From Pseudomonas sp. PSB18 (lineage in GTDB: Bacteria; Pseudomonadota; Gammaproteobacteria; Pseudomonadales; Pseudomonadaceae), in contig NZ_NOIN01000015.1 of NCBI RefSeq assembly GCF_014596565.1, positions 1-64,000 on the forward strand: DNA of 64,000 bases, read 5' to 3'. The translations under genes were made by a program, and so were the position numbers. The notes beneath the pieces are model-generated. The model was given only the letters and a program-made list of their open reading frames with translations. It was not told where the DNA came from and made no database searches. Below are positions 53,113 to 60,921 of the stretch, one piece after another. Each line of letters opens with the position of its first letter. The first letter of the stretch is position 1.

Positions 53113-54138
53113 ATGACCGATCACGCGTTGCTTCTGGTGAATCTGGGTTCGCCTGCCTCCACTTCGGTGGCCGATGTTCGCCGCTACCTCAATCAATTCC
53201 TGATGGACCCTTACGTCATCGACTTGCCATGGGCGGTGCGGCGTTTGCTGGTGTCGCTGATCCTGATCAAGCGCCCTGAGCAATCGGCCCACGCCTACGC
53301 CTCGATCTGGTGGGAGGAAGGTTCGCCGCTGGTGGTGCTCAGCCGTCGACTGCAGCAGGCCATGACCGCCCAATGGACCCAAGGGCCGGTGGAATTGGCG
53401 ATGCGTTACGGCGAGCCGTCCATTGAGTCGGCGCTGGTGCGCCTGGCGAGCCAGGGGCACAAGAAGATCACCCTGGCGCCGTTGTATCCGCAGTTCGCTG
53501 ACAGCACCGTTACCACCGTGGTCGAAGAGGCCAAGCGGGTCGTGCGGGAAAAGAAGCTCGACGTGCAGTTCTCGATTCTCCAGCCGTTCTACGATCAGCC
53601 GGAATACCTCGACGCTCTGGTTGCCAGCGCCAGGCCGTATCTGATGCAGGATTACGACCACCTGCTGTTGAGTTTCCACGGCTTGCCGGAGCGGCACCTG
53701 ACCAAGCTCGACCCGACCGGGTTTCATTGTTTCAAGGATGCCGACTGCTGCAAGAACGCGCCGCCGGAGGTCATTGCGACGTGCTACCGCGCCCAGTGCA
53801 TTCGCACCGCCGAACTCTTCGCCCGGCAGATGGGGCTCAAGGACGGTCAGTGGTCGGTGTCGTTCCAGTCCCGACTCGGCCGCGCCAAGTGGATCGAGCC
53901 CTATACCGAAGTGCGCCTGGAAGAATTGGCCAAAAGCGGGGTCAAGAAGGTGATGGTGATGTGCCCGGCGTTCGTGGCCGACTGCATCGAAACCCTGGAA
54001 GAAATCGGTGACCGCGGGCGCGAGCAGTTCCGCGAGGCGGGGGGAGAGGAGTTGGTGCTGGTGCCGTGCTTGAATGATCAGCCGCAGTGGGCTGAGGCGT
54101 TGAGCAGGTTGTGCGAACGGGCGCCGATCGCGTTGTAA
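53113..54138 (+). CDS. hemH: Ferrochelatase
   Basis: This enzyme inserts ferrous iron into protoporphyrin IX, 341 residues. The N-terminal LLVNLGSPASTSV and the catalytic-site FSFHGLP-like SFHGLPERHL (His near 196) are present. The C-terminal MVMCPAFVADCIETLEEI has the conserved Glu. The ATG at 53113 gives the family start MTDHALLLVNLG; the ORF extends upstream into the SDR gene and is not coding there. A REP pair follows. Confidence 0.96.
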   Translation: MTDHALLLVNLGSPASTSVADVRRYLNQFLMDPYVIDLPWAVRRLLVSLILIKRPEQSAHAYASIWWEEGSPLVVLSRRLQQAMTAQWTQGPVELAMRYGEPSIESALVRLASQGHKKITLAPLYPQFADSTVTTVVEEAKRVVREKKLDVQFSILQPFYDQPEYLDALVASARPYLMQDYDHLLLSFHGLPERHLTKLDPTGFHCFKDADCCKNAPPEVIATCYRAQCIRTAELFARQMGLKDGQWSVSFQSRLGRAKWIEPYTEVRLEELAKSGVKKVMVMCPAFVADCIETLEEIGDRGREQFREAGGEELVLVPCLNDQPQWAEALSRLCERAPIAL

Positions 54139-54150
54139 CATTCACGGGCC

Positions 54151-54245
54151 CTATCGCGAGCAGGCTCGCTCCCACATGGGGTGGGTTGTGTACACAGATT
54201 TTGTGACCAACCGAGATCCATTGTGGGAGCGAGCCTGCTCGCGAT
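54151..54245. repeat. REP pair (REPIN), GAGCCTGCTCGCGA type
   Basis: The arm CGCGAGCAGGCTCGCTCCCA (from 54154) faces TGGGAGCGAGCCTGCTCGCG (from 54224) with about 50 bases between. It lies between hemH and the convergent uraA gene. Confidence 0.92.
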
Positions 54246-54270
54246 GGGGACTTGTCAGGCAACACAAATG

Positions 54271-55545
54271 CTAGAGCAGCGGCTCATCCGCCTTCTTCTG
54301 CTTCCAACCGTCATTACCCGGCAGCAGCAGGTTCAGCCCGATCGCCACCACCGCGCACAGCGCGATGCCTTTGAGACCGAAGTCATCCGGACCGGTGCCG
54401 GTCCCCACCAGCACACCGCCGATGCCGAACACCAGCGTCACCGAAACGATCACCAGGTTGCGTGCTTCGCCCAGGTCGATCTTGTGACGGATCAGGGTGT
54501 TCATGCCCACCGCCGCAATCGAACCGAACAACAGGCACAGGATCCCGCCCATGACCGGTACCGGGATGCTTTGCAGTAACGCGCCGAACTTGCCGATGAA
54601 AGCCAGCGCGATGGCGAAGATCGCCGCCCAGGTCATGATTTTCGGGTTGTAGTTCTTGGTCAGCATCACCGCGCCGGTGACTTCGGCATAGGTAGTGTTG
54701 GGCGGACCGCCAAACAGACCGGCTGCAGTGGTGGCAATGCCGTCACCGAGCAGGGTCCGATGCAGGCCGGGCTTTTTCAGGTAGTCGCGACCGGTCACGC
54801 TGCCCACGGCAATCACCCCGCCAATGTGTTCGATGGCCGGCGCCAGGGCCACCGGCACGATGAACAGGATCGCCTGCCAGTTGAACGCGGGGGCGGTGAA
54901 GGCCGGCAGCGCGAACCACGGTGCGGCGGCGATTTTGGCGGTGTCCACCACGCCGAAGAAAAACGCCATGGCGAAGCCCACCAGCACGCCGGAGATGATC
55001 GGCACCAGACGGAAGATACCTTTGCCGAACACCGCGACGATCAGCGTGGTGAGCAGGGCCGGCATCGAGATCATCATCGCGGTCTGGTAGTGAATCAGCT
55101 CGGTGCCGTCGCCGGCCTTGCCCATTGCCATGTTCGCGGCAATCGGCGCCATCGCCAGGCCGATGGAAATGATCACCGGACCGATGACCACTGGCGGCAG
55201 CAGCCGGTCGATGAAACCGGTGCCCTTGATCTTCACGGCCAGGCCCAGGAAGGTATAGACGAAACCGGCCGCCATCACGCCGCCCATGGTCGCCGCGAGG
55301 CCGAACTGGCCCTTGGCGAGAATGATCGGGGTGATGAAGGCAAAGCTCGACGCCAGGAACACCGGCACCTGCCGCCCGGTGACGATCTGGAACAGGATCG
55401 TCCCCAAGCCTGCGGTGAACAGCGCGACGTTCGGGTCCAGCCCGGTGATCAACGGCATCAGCACCAGCGCGCCGAAGGCGACGAACAGCATCTGTGCGCC
55501 GGACAGCACCTGGCGCCAGAGCGGATCGTTGAACTCGTCCTGCAT
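54271..55545 (-). CDS. uraA: Uracil permease (NCS2 family)
   Basis: This is an inner-membrane uracil/proton symporter of 424 residues, with 14 or so hydrophobic segments. The NCS2 features are ALAPAIEHIGGVIAVG, the transmembrane substrate site FGGPPNTTYAEVTGAV, and GGILCLLFGSIAAVG. The ATG at 55545 starts MQDEFNDPLWRQVLSG; the longer ORF upstream overlaps upp in another frame. It follows upp by 2 bases in the conserved upp-uraA operon. Confidence 0.95.
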   Translation of the reverse strand: MQDEFNDPLWRQVLSGAQMLFVAFGALVLMPLITGLDPNVALFTAGLGTILFQIVTGRQVPVFLASSFAFITPIILAKGQFGLAATMGGVMAAGFVYTFLGLAVKIKGTGFIDRLLPPVVIGPVIISIGLAMAPIAANMAMGKAGDGTELIHYQTAMMISMPALLTTLIVAVFGKGIFRLVPIISGVLVGFAMAFFFGVVDTAKIAAAPWFALPAFTAPAFNWQAILFIVPVALAPAIEHIGGVIAVGSVTGRDYLKKPGLHRTLLGDGIATTAAGLFGGPPNTTYAEVTGAVMLTKNYNPKIMTWAAIFAIALAFIGKFGALLQSIPVPVMGGILCLLFGSIAAVGMNTLIRHKIDLGEARNLVIVSVTLVFGIGGVLVGTGTGPDDFGLKGIALCAVVAIGLNLLLPGNDGWKQKKADEPLL

Positions 55546-55547
55546 GC

Positions 55548-56186
55548 TCAGGCGTCCTTCTGCTTGGTGCCGAAGATCTTGTCGCCGGCATCGCCCAGGC
55601 CCGGGATGATGTAGCCGTGCTCGTTGAGTTTCTGGTCGATGGAGGCGGTGTAGATGGTCACGTCCGGGTGAGCGTCCTGGACCACCTTGATGCCTTCGGG
55701 GGCGGCAACCAGGACCATGGCGCGGATGTCGCGGCAACCGGCCTTTTTCAGCAGGTCGATGGTGGCGACCATGGAACCGCCGGTGGCGAGCATCGGGTCG
55801 ATGATCATGGCCAGGCGTTCGTCGATTTCCGGCACCAGTTTTTCCAGGTAGGTGTGGGCCTGCAGCGTTTCTTCGTTGCGAGCCACGCCCACGGCGCTGA
55901 CCTTGGCACCCGGGATCAGGCTCAGCACGCCCTCGAGCATGCCGATGCCGGCGCGCAGGATCGGTACCACGGTGATCTTCTTGCCAGCGATTTTCTCCAC
56001 CTGGACCGCACCGGCCCAGCCGTCGATCTCGTAGGATTCCAGCGGCAGGTCTTTGGTGGCTTCATAGGTGAGCAGCGCACCGACTTCCTGGGCGAGCTCG
56101 CGGAAGTTCTTCGTGCTGATATCGGCGCGACGCATCAGGCCGAGTTTGTGTCTGATCAGCGGATGGCGGATCTCGAGGATGGGCAT
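55548..56186 (-). CDS. upp: Uracil phosphoribosyltransferase
   Basis: This enzyme converts uracil and PRPP to UMP, 212 residues. It has PILRAGIGML, the PRPP loop IIDPMLATGGSM, and the uracil-binding GYIIPGLGDAGDKIFGT at the C-terminus. It is coupled to uraA by a 2-base gap, giving uptake plus salvage of uracil. Two inverted repeats lie 36 and 58 bases upstream, between it and the divergent hpt gene. Confidence 0.97.
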   Translation of the reverse strand: MPILEIRHPLIRHKLGLMRRADISTKNFRELAQEVGALLTYEATKDLPLESYEIDGWAGAVQVEKIAGKKITVVPILRAGIGMLEGVLSLIPGAKVSAVGVARNEETLQAHTYLEKLVPEIDERLAMIIDPMLATGGSMVATIDLLKKAGCRDIRAMVLVAAPEGIKVVQDAHPDVTIYTASIDQKLNEHGYIIPGLGDAGDKIFGTKQKDA

Positions 56187-56221
56187 GGGGAAGGCTCCGG
56201 CGGCGGGCAAAAAAACCGGGC

Positions 56222-56258
56222 TAGATTAATCTATCCCGATGGCTTGTCCTATAGACAA
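56222..56258. promoter_or_regulatory. Inverted repeats between upp and hpt
   Basis: TAGATTAATCTA (56222-56233) is a perfect 12-base palindrome, and TTGTC-CTATA-GACAA (56244-56258) is an inverted repeat. Both lie in the AT-rich spacer between divergent salvage genes, closer to upp. They could be operator or promoter elements. No known regulator is assigned. Confidence 0.35.
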
Positions 56259-56348
56259 TACAGAACGTTAGTCCACAAACCCTTGATCTGGCCGGGCGGG
56301 ATGCGTACCTTTGCCCGCTTTTCCGAACCTGCACCCCTGGAGAGCAAC

Positions 56349-56906
56349 ATGTCCGCTGATCTCGAGCATATCCGTCAAATCATGGCGGAGGCTGATTGCC
56401 TGTACACCGAAGCCGAAGTCGAAGCAGCCATTGCCCGGGTCGGTGCGCAGATCAACGACCAACTGGCCGACTCCAACCCGGTGGTGTTCTGTGTCATGAA
56501 CGGCGGGCTGATCTTCTCCGGCAAGCTGCTGACCTACCTGAACTTCCCGTTGGAGGCGTCGTACCTGCATGCCACCCGTTATCGCAACGAAACCAGCGGC
56601 GGCGACCTGTTCTGGAAAGCCAAGCCGGAAGTCTCGTTCATCGACCGTGACGTGCTGATCATCGACGACATCCTCGACGAGGGGCACACCCTGGGCGCGA
56701 TCATCGACTTCTGCCGGCATGCCGGCGCCCGCGCCGTGCACACCGCAGTGCTGATCGACAAGGACCACGACCGCAAGGCCCGTCCCGACCTGAAGGCTGA
56801 TTTCGTCGGCCTGCCCTGCATCGACCGCTACATCTTCGGTTATGGCATGGACTACAAAGGTTACTGGCGCAACGCCAACGGCATTTTCGCCGTCAAGGGC
56901 ATGTGA
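56349..56906 (+). CDS. hpt: Hypoxanthine-guanine phosphoribosyltransferase
   Basis: This is a purine salvage enzyme of 185 residues. The PRPP loop VLIIDDILDEGHTLG and NGGLIFSGKLLTYL are typical of this group. GGAG lies six bases before the ATG. The much longer ORF starting upstream is antisense to upp and not coding. It is followed 4 bases later by the WbuC-like gene, so the two form a small operon. Confidence 0.95.
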   Translation: MSADLEHIRQIMAEADCLYTEAEVEAAIARVGAQINDQLADSNPVVFCVMNGGLIFSGKLLTYLNFPLEASYLHATRYRNETSGGDLFWKAKPEVSFIDRDVLIIDDILDEGHTLGAIIDFCRHAGARAVHTAVLIDKDHDRKARPDLKADFVGLPCIDRYIFGYGMDYKGYWRNANGIFAVKGM

Positions 56907-56910
56907 TCGA

Positions 56911-57384
56911 ATGACTCGCCCGGGTTTCCTGGACCAAACGCTGTTCGATGAGCTGGCCGAGAAGGCTGCCGATAGCCCTCGCGGGCGGCAGCACCACAAC
57001 TTCCATCAGATGGACGAACCCTGTCATCGGATGGCGGTGGGGTTGCAACCGTCCACGTACATTCCGCCCCATCGTCACCTCGGTGCCGACAGGGCAGAAA
57101 CCCTGCTGGTGCTAAGGGGACGTCTCGGTGTGTTGATCTTTGACGACGCCGGTGCGGTGATGGACAAGCGCATTCTCCAGGCCGGTGGTGATTGCCTCGG
57201 CGTCGACCTGCCGGCCGGGATGTATCACGGCCTGGTGGTACTGGAAGCCGACAGCCTGATGTTCGAGTGCAAGGCCGGTCCTTACCGGCCCGTGGGCGAA
57301 GGCGAGCTGGCCCACTGGGCGCCCCGCGAGGGCGAGGCGGGTGTAGCTGAGTACCACGCCTGGATGCGTGCGCAGTTCGACTGA
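56911..57384 (+). CDS. WbuC-family cupin-fold protein
   Basis: This is a cupin-fold protein of 157 residues. The metal-binding pattern PHRHLGADRAETLLVLRGRLG is the first cupin motif (HxH then E), and GMYHGLVVLEADSLMFE is the second. It resembles WbuC, found with lipopolysaccharide sugar genes in some bacteria. Here it follows hpt by 4 bases. The function is unknown. Its stop is 18 bases before a REP pair. Confidence 0.85.
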   Translation: MTRPGFLDQTLFDELAEKAADSPRGRQHHNFHQMDEPCHRMAVGLQPSTYIPPHRHLGADRAETLLVLRGRLGVLIFDDAGAVMDKRILQAGGDCLGVDLPAGMYHGLVVLEADSLMFECKAGPYRPVGEGELAHWAPREGEAGVAEYHAWMRAQFD

Positions 57385-57402
57385 GCGCCGAACAGGCTAT
57401 TT

Positions 57403-57492
57403 TGTGGGAGCAAAGCTTGCTCGCGAAACAGGCGCCTCGGTTTCGAATGCAGACCGCGTCAGCTTCATCGCGGGCAAGCCTTGCTCTCACAA
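57403..57492. repeat. Mixed REP pair overlapping the SulP gene 3' end
   Basis: The left arm TGTGGGAGCAAAGCTTGCTC has the GCTTGCTCGCGA form. The right arm TCGCGGGCAAGCCTTGCTCT has the GGCTTGCCCGCGA form, so the two arms come from different REP types. The right arm contains the stop and last codons of the minus-strand SulP gene. Confidence 0.85.
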
Positions 57493-59204
57493 GCCGCCAG
57501 CCAATGCTCACTCTTGATCCGCGCCTGCTCCAGAGTCTGCACATACGCCAGTTGGCGCTGCTCGCGATGGATGCCGGCGCGGCGCAGCTTCAGGCGCACT
57601 CGCGGCGCGGTCGCTACCAGGATCAGGCCGATACCGTGCTTGCGGTAGTCCTTCAGGATATTTTCAAACGCAGCCAGTGCCGTCATGTCCAGCATCGGTA
57701 CGGCGCTCATTTCCACCACCACGACGCGGACTCCCGGATCGAACCTGCGCAGTACATCCAGGGCCTTTTCTGCCGCACCGAAGAACAGCGGGCCGCGAAT
57801 CCCGTAGCAACGCACATGCTCCGGCATGTCCAGCAACGCTTGATGAAAGTGCCGCGGCAGTTCGGCGCTGTCGGTCAGCTCGCTCATACGCTTGACGAAC
57901 AGCCCGGCCGCCAGCAGCAGGCCGACGGAGACGGCCAGGACCATGTCGAACAGCACCGTCAGGCCCAGACAGGTCAGCAGCACCAGCACATCGCTGCGCG
58001 GGGCGATGCGCAAGGTGTGCAGCACGTGCCCGGCTTCGCTCATGTTCCAGGCGACCATTACCAGCAGCGCCGCCAGCGCGGCCATGGGCAGATAGCTGAA
58101 CAGCGGCGCCAACAACACAATCGCCGCCAGTACCACGAGGCTGTGGATGATCGATGCCAAGGGCGAAGACGCACCGCTACGCACGTTGGTGGCGCTGCGG
58201 GCAATCGCGGCGGTGGCGGTGATGCCGCCGAACAGTGGCGCCACCAGGTTACCCAGGCCCTGGCCCATCAGCTCTGCGTTGGGATCGTGCCTGCTGCCGG
58301 TCATGCCGTCTGCCACCACGGCGCACAACAGCGACTCGATGGCGCCGAGCATGGCGATGGCGAAGGCGGGTGCCAGCAGCTGTCGGATCAGGTCGTAGGA
58401 CAGCACCAACGGACGACCCTGGCTGTCAGGAAGATTCCAGGGCCAGTCGAAGCTCGGCAGGAACGGTGGAATCCCGGGGTGGCTGACGCCATTGACCACA
58501 TAGCTGAAGCGTTCCCCCAGCGTCGCCACCGGCCACCCGCCGCGCTCCAGTGCCAGCCCCAGCAGTGCCCCGACCAGCAGGGCGACCAGATGGCCTGGCA
58601 CCCGCGGTACCCAGCGCGGCCAGACGATCAAGACCGCCAGGCACGTGGCACCGATGAGGCTGTCACCGAGGTGGGCGCCCGGCAGTGCCACGATCAGCTC
58701 GCCCAGTTGTTCAATGTAGTGGCGGGCCTGGCCGGCAGTCGTCAGGCCCAATAGATCCTTCAGTTGCAGGGTGGCGATGACCACGCCGATGCCGGCAGTG
58801 AAACCGAGGATCACGGGATAGGGGATGTACTGGATCAACCGCCCGGCGCGCATCAATCCCAAAGCGATCAGAATCAGCCCAGCCAGCATCGTGCACAATA
58901 GCAGGCCGCCTAGCCCGTACTGCTGGGTGATGGGCAGCAGGATCACCACGAATGCCGCCGTCGGCCCGCTCACGTTGAAACGCGAACCACCGGTCAGGGC
59001 GATCAGCGGTGCGGCCACCAGCACCGTGTACAAGCCGTGCTGCGGCGGCACGCCCACCGCGATTGCCAAGGCCATCGCCAGGGGGATGGCGATGATCCCG
59101 ACCGTCAGCCCGGCCACCAGGTCGCCCCGCAGGCGTTCAAGGGTATAACCGGCCCGCCAGCTTTGACGCCAGGCGGCGAATAGAGGTGGCGCGGAGAAGG
59201 ACAT
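57465..59204 (-). CDS. SulP-family transporter with STAS domain (DauA-like)
   Basis: This is an inner-membrane anion transporter of 579 residues. About 11-12 hydrophobic segments occupy residues 25-430, including GLTVGIIAIPLAMALAI, and a cytoplasmic STAS domain (about 440-565) has VVVVEMSAVPMLDMTALAAFEN. SulP members carry sulfate, bicarbonate or C4-dicarboxylates; E. coli DauA takes up C4-dicarboxylates, but the substrate here is not fixed by the sequence. The last eight or nine residues (ACESKACPR) are encoded by a REP arm, which supplies the stop codon, so the native C-terminus has been replaced or extended. Confidence 0.9.
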   Translation of the reverse strand: MSFSAPPLFAAWRQSWRAGYTLERLRGDLVAGLTVGIIAIPLAMALAIAVGVPPQHGLYTVLVAAPLIALTGGSRFNVSGPTAAFVVILLPITQQYGLGGLLLCTMLAGLILIALGLMRAGRLIQYIPYPVILGFTAGIGVVIATLQLKDLLGLTTAGQARHYIEQLGELIVALPGAHLGDSLIGATCLAVLIVWPRWVPRVPGHLVALLVGALLGLALERGGWPVATLGERFSYVVNGVSHPGIPPFLPSFDWPWNLPDSQGRPLVLSYDLIRQLLAPAFAIAMLGAIESLLCAVVADGMTGSRHDPNAELMGQGLGNLVAPLFGGITATAAIARSATNVRSGASSPLASIIHSLVVLAAIVLLAPLFSYLPMAALAALLVMVAWNMSEAGHVLHTLRIAPRSDVLVLLTCLGLTVLFDMVLAVSVGLLLAAGLFVKRMSELTDSAELPRHFHQALLDMPEHVRCYGIRGPLFFGAAEKALDVLRRFDPGVRVVVVEMSAVPMLDMTALAAFENILKDYRKHGIGLILVATAPRVRLKLRRAGIHREQRQLAYVQTLEQARIKSEHWLAACESKACPR

Positions 59205-59375
59205 GGGTACTCCTCAAAAGGAATGGGCAAAAAATACCGAGTTCCCTGTGGTGAGGGACAGGATGATGGCCCTTTGAGTATGCCTCCTGCGGCGTCCCCC
59301 GGTGTTGACCTGGATCGTTTATTTTTACTGGCCATGCTCATGCTAGAGTGCGAGGCCAAGATCCCGGAGCCTGTC

Positions 59376-59861
59376 ATGATTGTATCGATCCGCCGCCGTG
59401 CCGCCTTGCTTCTGATTTCCAGCCTGCCGCTGGTGGCCGTTGCCGCGCCGATGCACAGCCAGTTCCTGCCACCCGACGACCTGACGGTACGCCAGGAACA
59501 GCCCGAACAGCAGCAACTGCTGCAAGTCACCGAGTACTCGGTGGTACTGGGCAATCAGCGTCAGTCCAACCAGCAGCCGATACCGGTGACTTCGCCGTTG
59601 CTGGTGCGCCTCAAGGGCAAGCCCTTGAACAAGGGCGCCACCATCAATCAGGTGATCCTCAACTTCGATGGCGAAAGCAAGAGCCTGAAGAAGCCGGTCT
59701 TCGACGAGGCGAGCAAGACCCTGACCCTGTCTTATCCACAGGCGCATTATCGGGCGGTCATCGATCTGCTGCGCAACGACACGGTGTACGTGCAGTTCCT
59801 CAGCTATGCCAACGGCCACGTCTGGGCCGATCTGCACACCGGAGCGGTACACCCGCGTTGA
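59376..59861 (+). CDS. Secreted protein of unknown function
   Basis: This protein has 161 residues with a signal peptide (IVSIRRRAALLLISSLPLVA, cut near AVAA). The mature part is beta-strand rich, with a Gln-rich stretch near residues 40-50 and no cysteines. No known domain was recognised. The ATG at 59376 has GGAG eight bases upstream. It is divergent from the SulP gene and 61 bases before the PA4642-like gene. It may be a periplasmic protein. Confidence 0.8.
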   Translation: MIVSIRRRAALLLISSLPLVAVAAPMHSQFLPPDDLTVRQEQPEQQQLLQVTEYSVVLGNQRQSNQQPIPVTSPLLVRLKGKPLNKGATINQVILNFDGESKSLKKPVFDEASKTLTLSYPQAHYRAVIDLLRNDTVYVQFLSYANGHVWADLHTGAVHPR

Positions 59862-59922
59862 GCGCCGGGGCCTGCCGGGGGTAAACTGCCAGCCCCGTGA
59901 ACTGTGCGAGTTGGAGCCGGCA

Positions 59923-60210
59923 ATGCGTAAAGACAAGAAACAAGTGATTGGTGACGAGATTGGCGATGAACAGATCAAGCTGTTCCTCAATTTCGAACCG
60001 GCCGATGCCATCTCGCCGTCGTTGCACAAACTGATCAAGGGTTACCGTGGCCTGCGGGTCGATGATTTCGAGCGTTTCCTGACCTTCTTCGTCGAAGCCG
60101 GCTATGACCTCAATGGCAAGGATGAACACGGTAACGATTTTGTTGCGTTGATCCAGGATCAGCGTAATGCCGAGGAATACATCGAGTTGTTCAAAAAGGC
60201 GCGCGGTTGA
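59923..60210 (+). CDS. PA4642-family small protein
   Basis: This 95-residue cytoplasmic protein belongs to a conserved gammaproteobacterial family known only by its Pseudomonas member PA4642. The sequence is helical and charged (MRKDKKQVIGDEIGDEQIK, then NRAEEYIELF-like NAEEYIELFKKAR). The ATG has GGAG nine to twelve bases upstream. No enzymatic motif is seen. It keeps its place between the secreted protein gene and mqo. A weak hairpin (ACGCC-N3-GGGGCGT) lies at 60228-60244 and might end transcription. Confidence 0.85.
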   Translation: MRKDKKQVIGDEIGDEQIKLFLNFEPADAISPSLHKLIKGYRGLRVDDFERFLTFFVEAGYDLNGKDEHGNDFVALIQDQRNAEEYIELFKKARG

Positions 60211-60401
60211 GCAGGTCAGCGCGGATTTGACGCCTTTCGGGGCGTTTGATCACCTTCCTTTGGTTTTCTAGTAGTCCTTTTAAGAAATGTCCGAAAGGTT
60301 ATGTCACCATTCGGACTGTTCTGTTTTAGTTAGACTTCCATTACTTTTGCGTTGGGACCGGATGGTTTCAATTCAATCGCTTTAATGGAGCTGTATTCAT
60401 C

Positions 60402-60863
60402 ATGGAAGATAAAAGTAAATGTATTGCTGGGGCGTTGTTGGCCTTGCTCGGTTGCCTGGCAAGTTCGGTTTCCAATGCATTCGATGAGATCGTCAATGTG
60501 GAAATTTTCAACGCAACGTCGGCAACGATTGTTCCTGGCAGCGACTTCACCTGGACCCAGGACCCGGCCAATGCAGGCCATGGCTTTTCGGTAAGTCCCG
60601 GCGCGAGTCAGGAACTGACCTATTACCTGCCACAGTCGCGCGCCGAGCGGGAGTCTTTTACCTACACCCAAGGCAGTCGCAAGTGCCATTTCAGTTTCGG
60701 ACACATCGCCAAAGCTCCGGTGAGTGATGAGCAAACAATGCCTTATCGCCGTTGGGTTGATGCACAACCCAAGGATTTCTGTGTCGCAGAGTTGTTTGAG
60801 ATTGATGATGACGACGATTACGTTCGTCATGGCGGAACACACATCAAGTTCAGCATGAAATAA
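60402..60863 (+). CDS. Secreted protein of unknown function, AT-rich region
   Basis: This protein has 153 residues. The signal peptide (IAGALLALLGCLASSVSNA) is cut near SNA. The mature protein has two or three cysteines (RKCHFSF, DFCVAEL), many acidic residues (DDDDDY) and a His/Lys end (GTHIKFSMK). No domain was recognised. The preceding 190 bases are AT-rich and hold its likely promoter. The minus-strand ORF through the same region has no coding character. A terminator follows 12 bases after the stop. Confidence 0.75.
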   Translation: MEDKSKCIAGALLALLGCLASSVSNAFDEIVNVEIFNATSATIVPGSDFTWTQDPANAGHGFSVSPGASQELTYYLPQSRAERESFTYTQGSRKCHFSFGHIAKAPVSDEQTMPYRRWVDAQPKDFCVAELFEIDDDDDYVRHGGTHIKFSMK

Positions 60864-60874
60864 ACGCGGAAAAT

Positions 60875-60905
60875 AAAAAGCCTCCATCAGTTGGAGGCTT
60901 TTTAT
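60875..60905. terminator. Bidirectional terminator between the secreted-protein gene and mqo
   Basis: AAAAAGCCTCC pairs with GGAGGCTTTTT around ATCAGTT. A and T runs on both sides serve the two convergent genes. Confidence 0.92.
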
Positions 60906-60921
60906 TTATAACGAGACAGTA

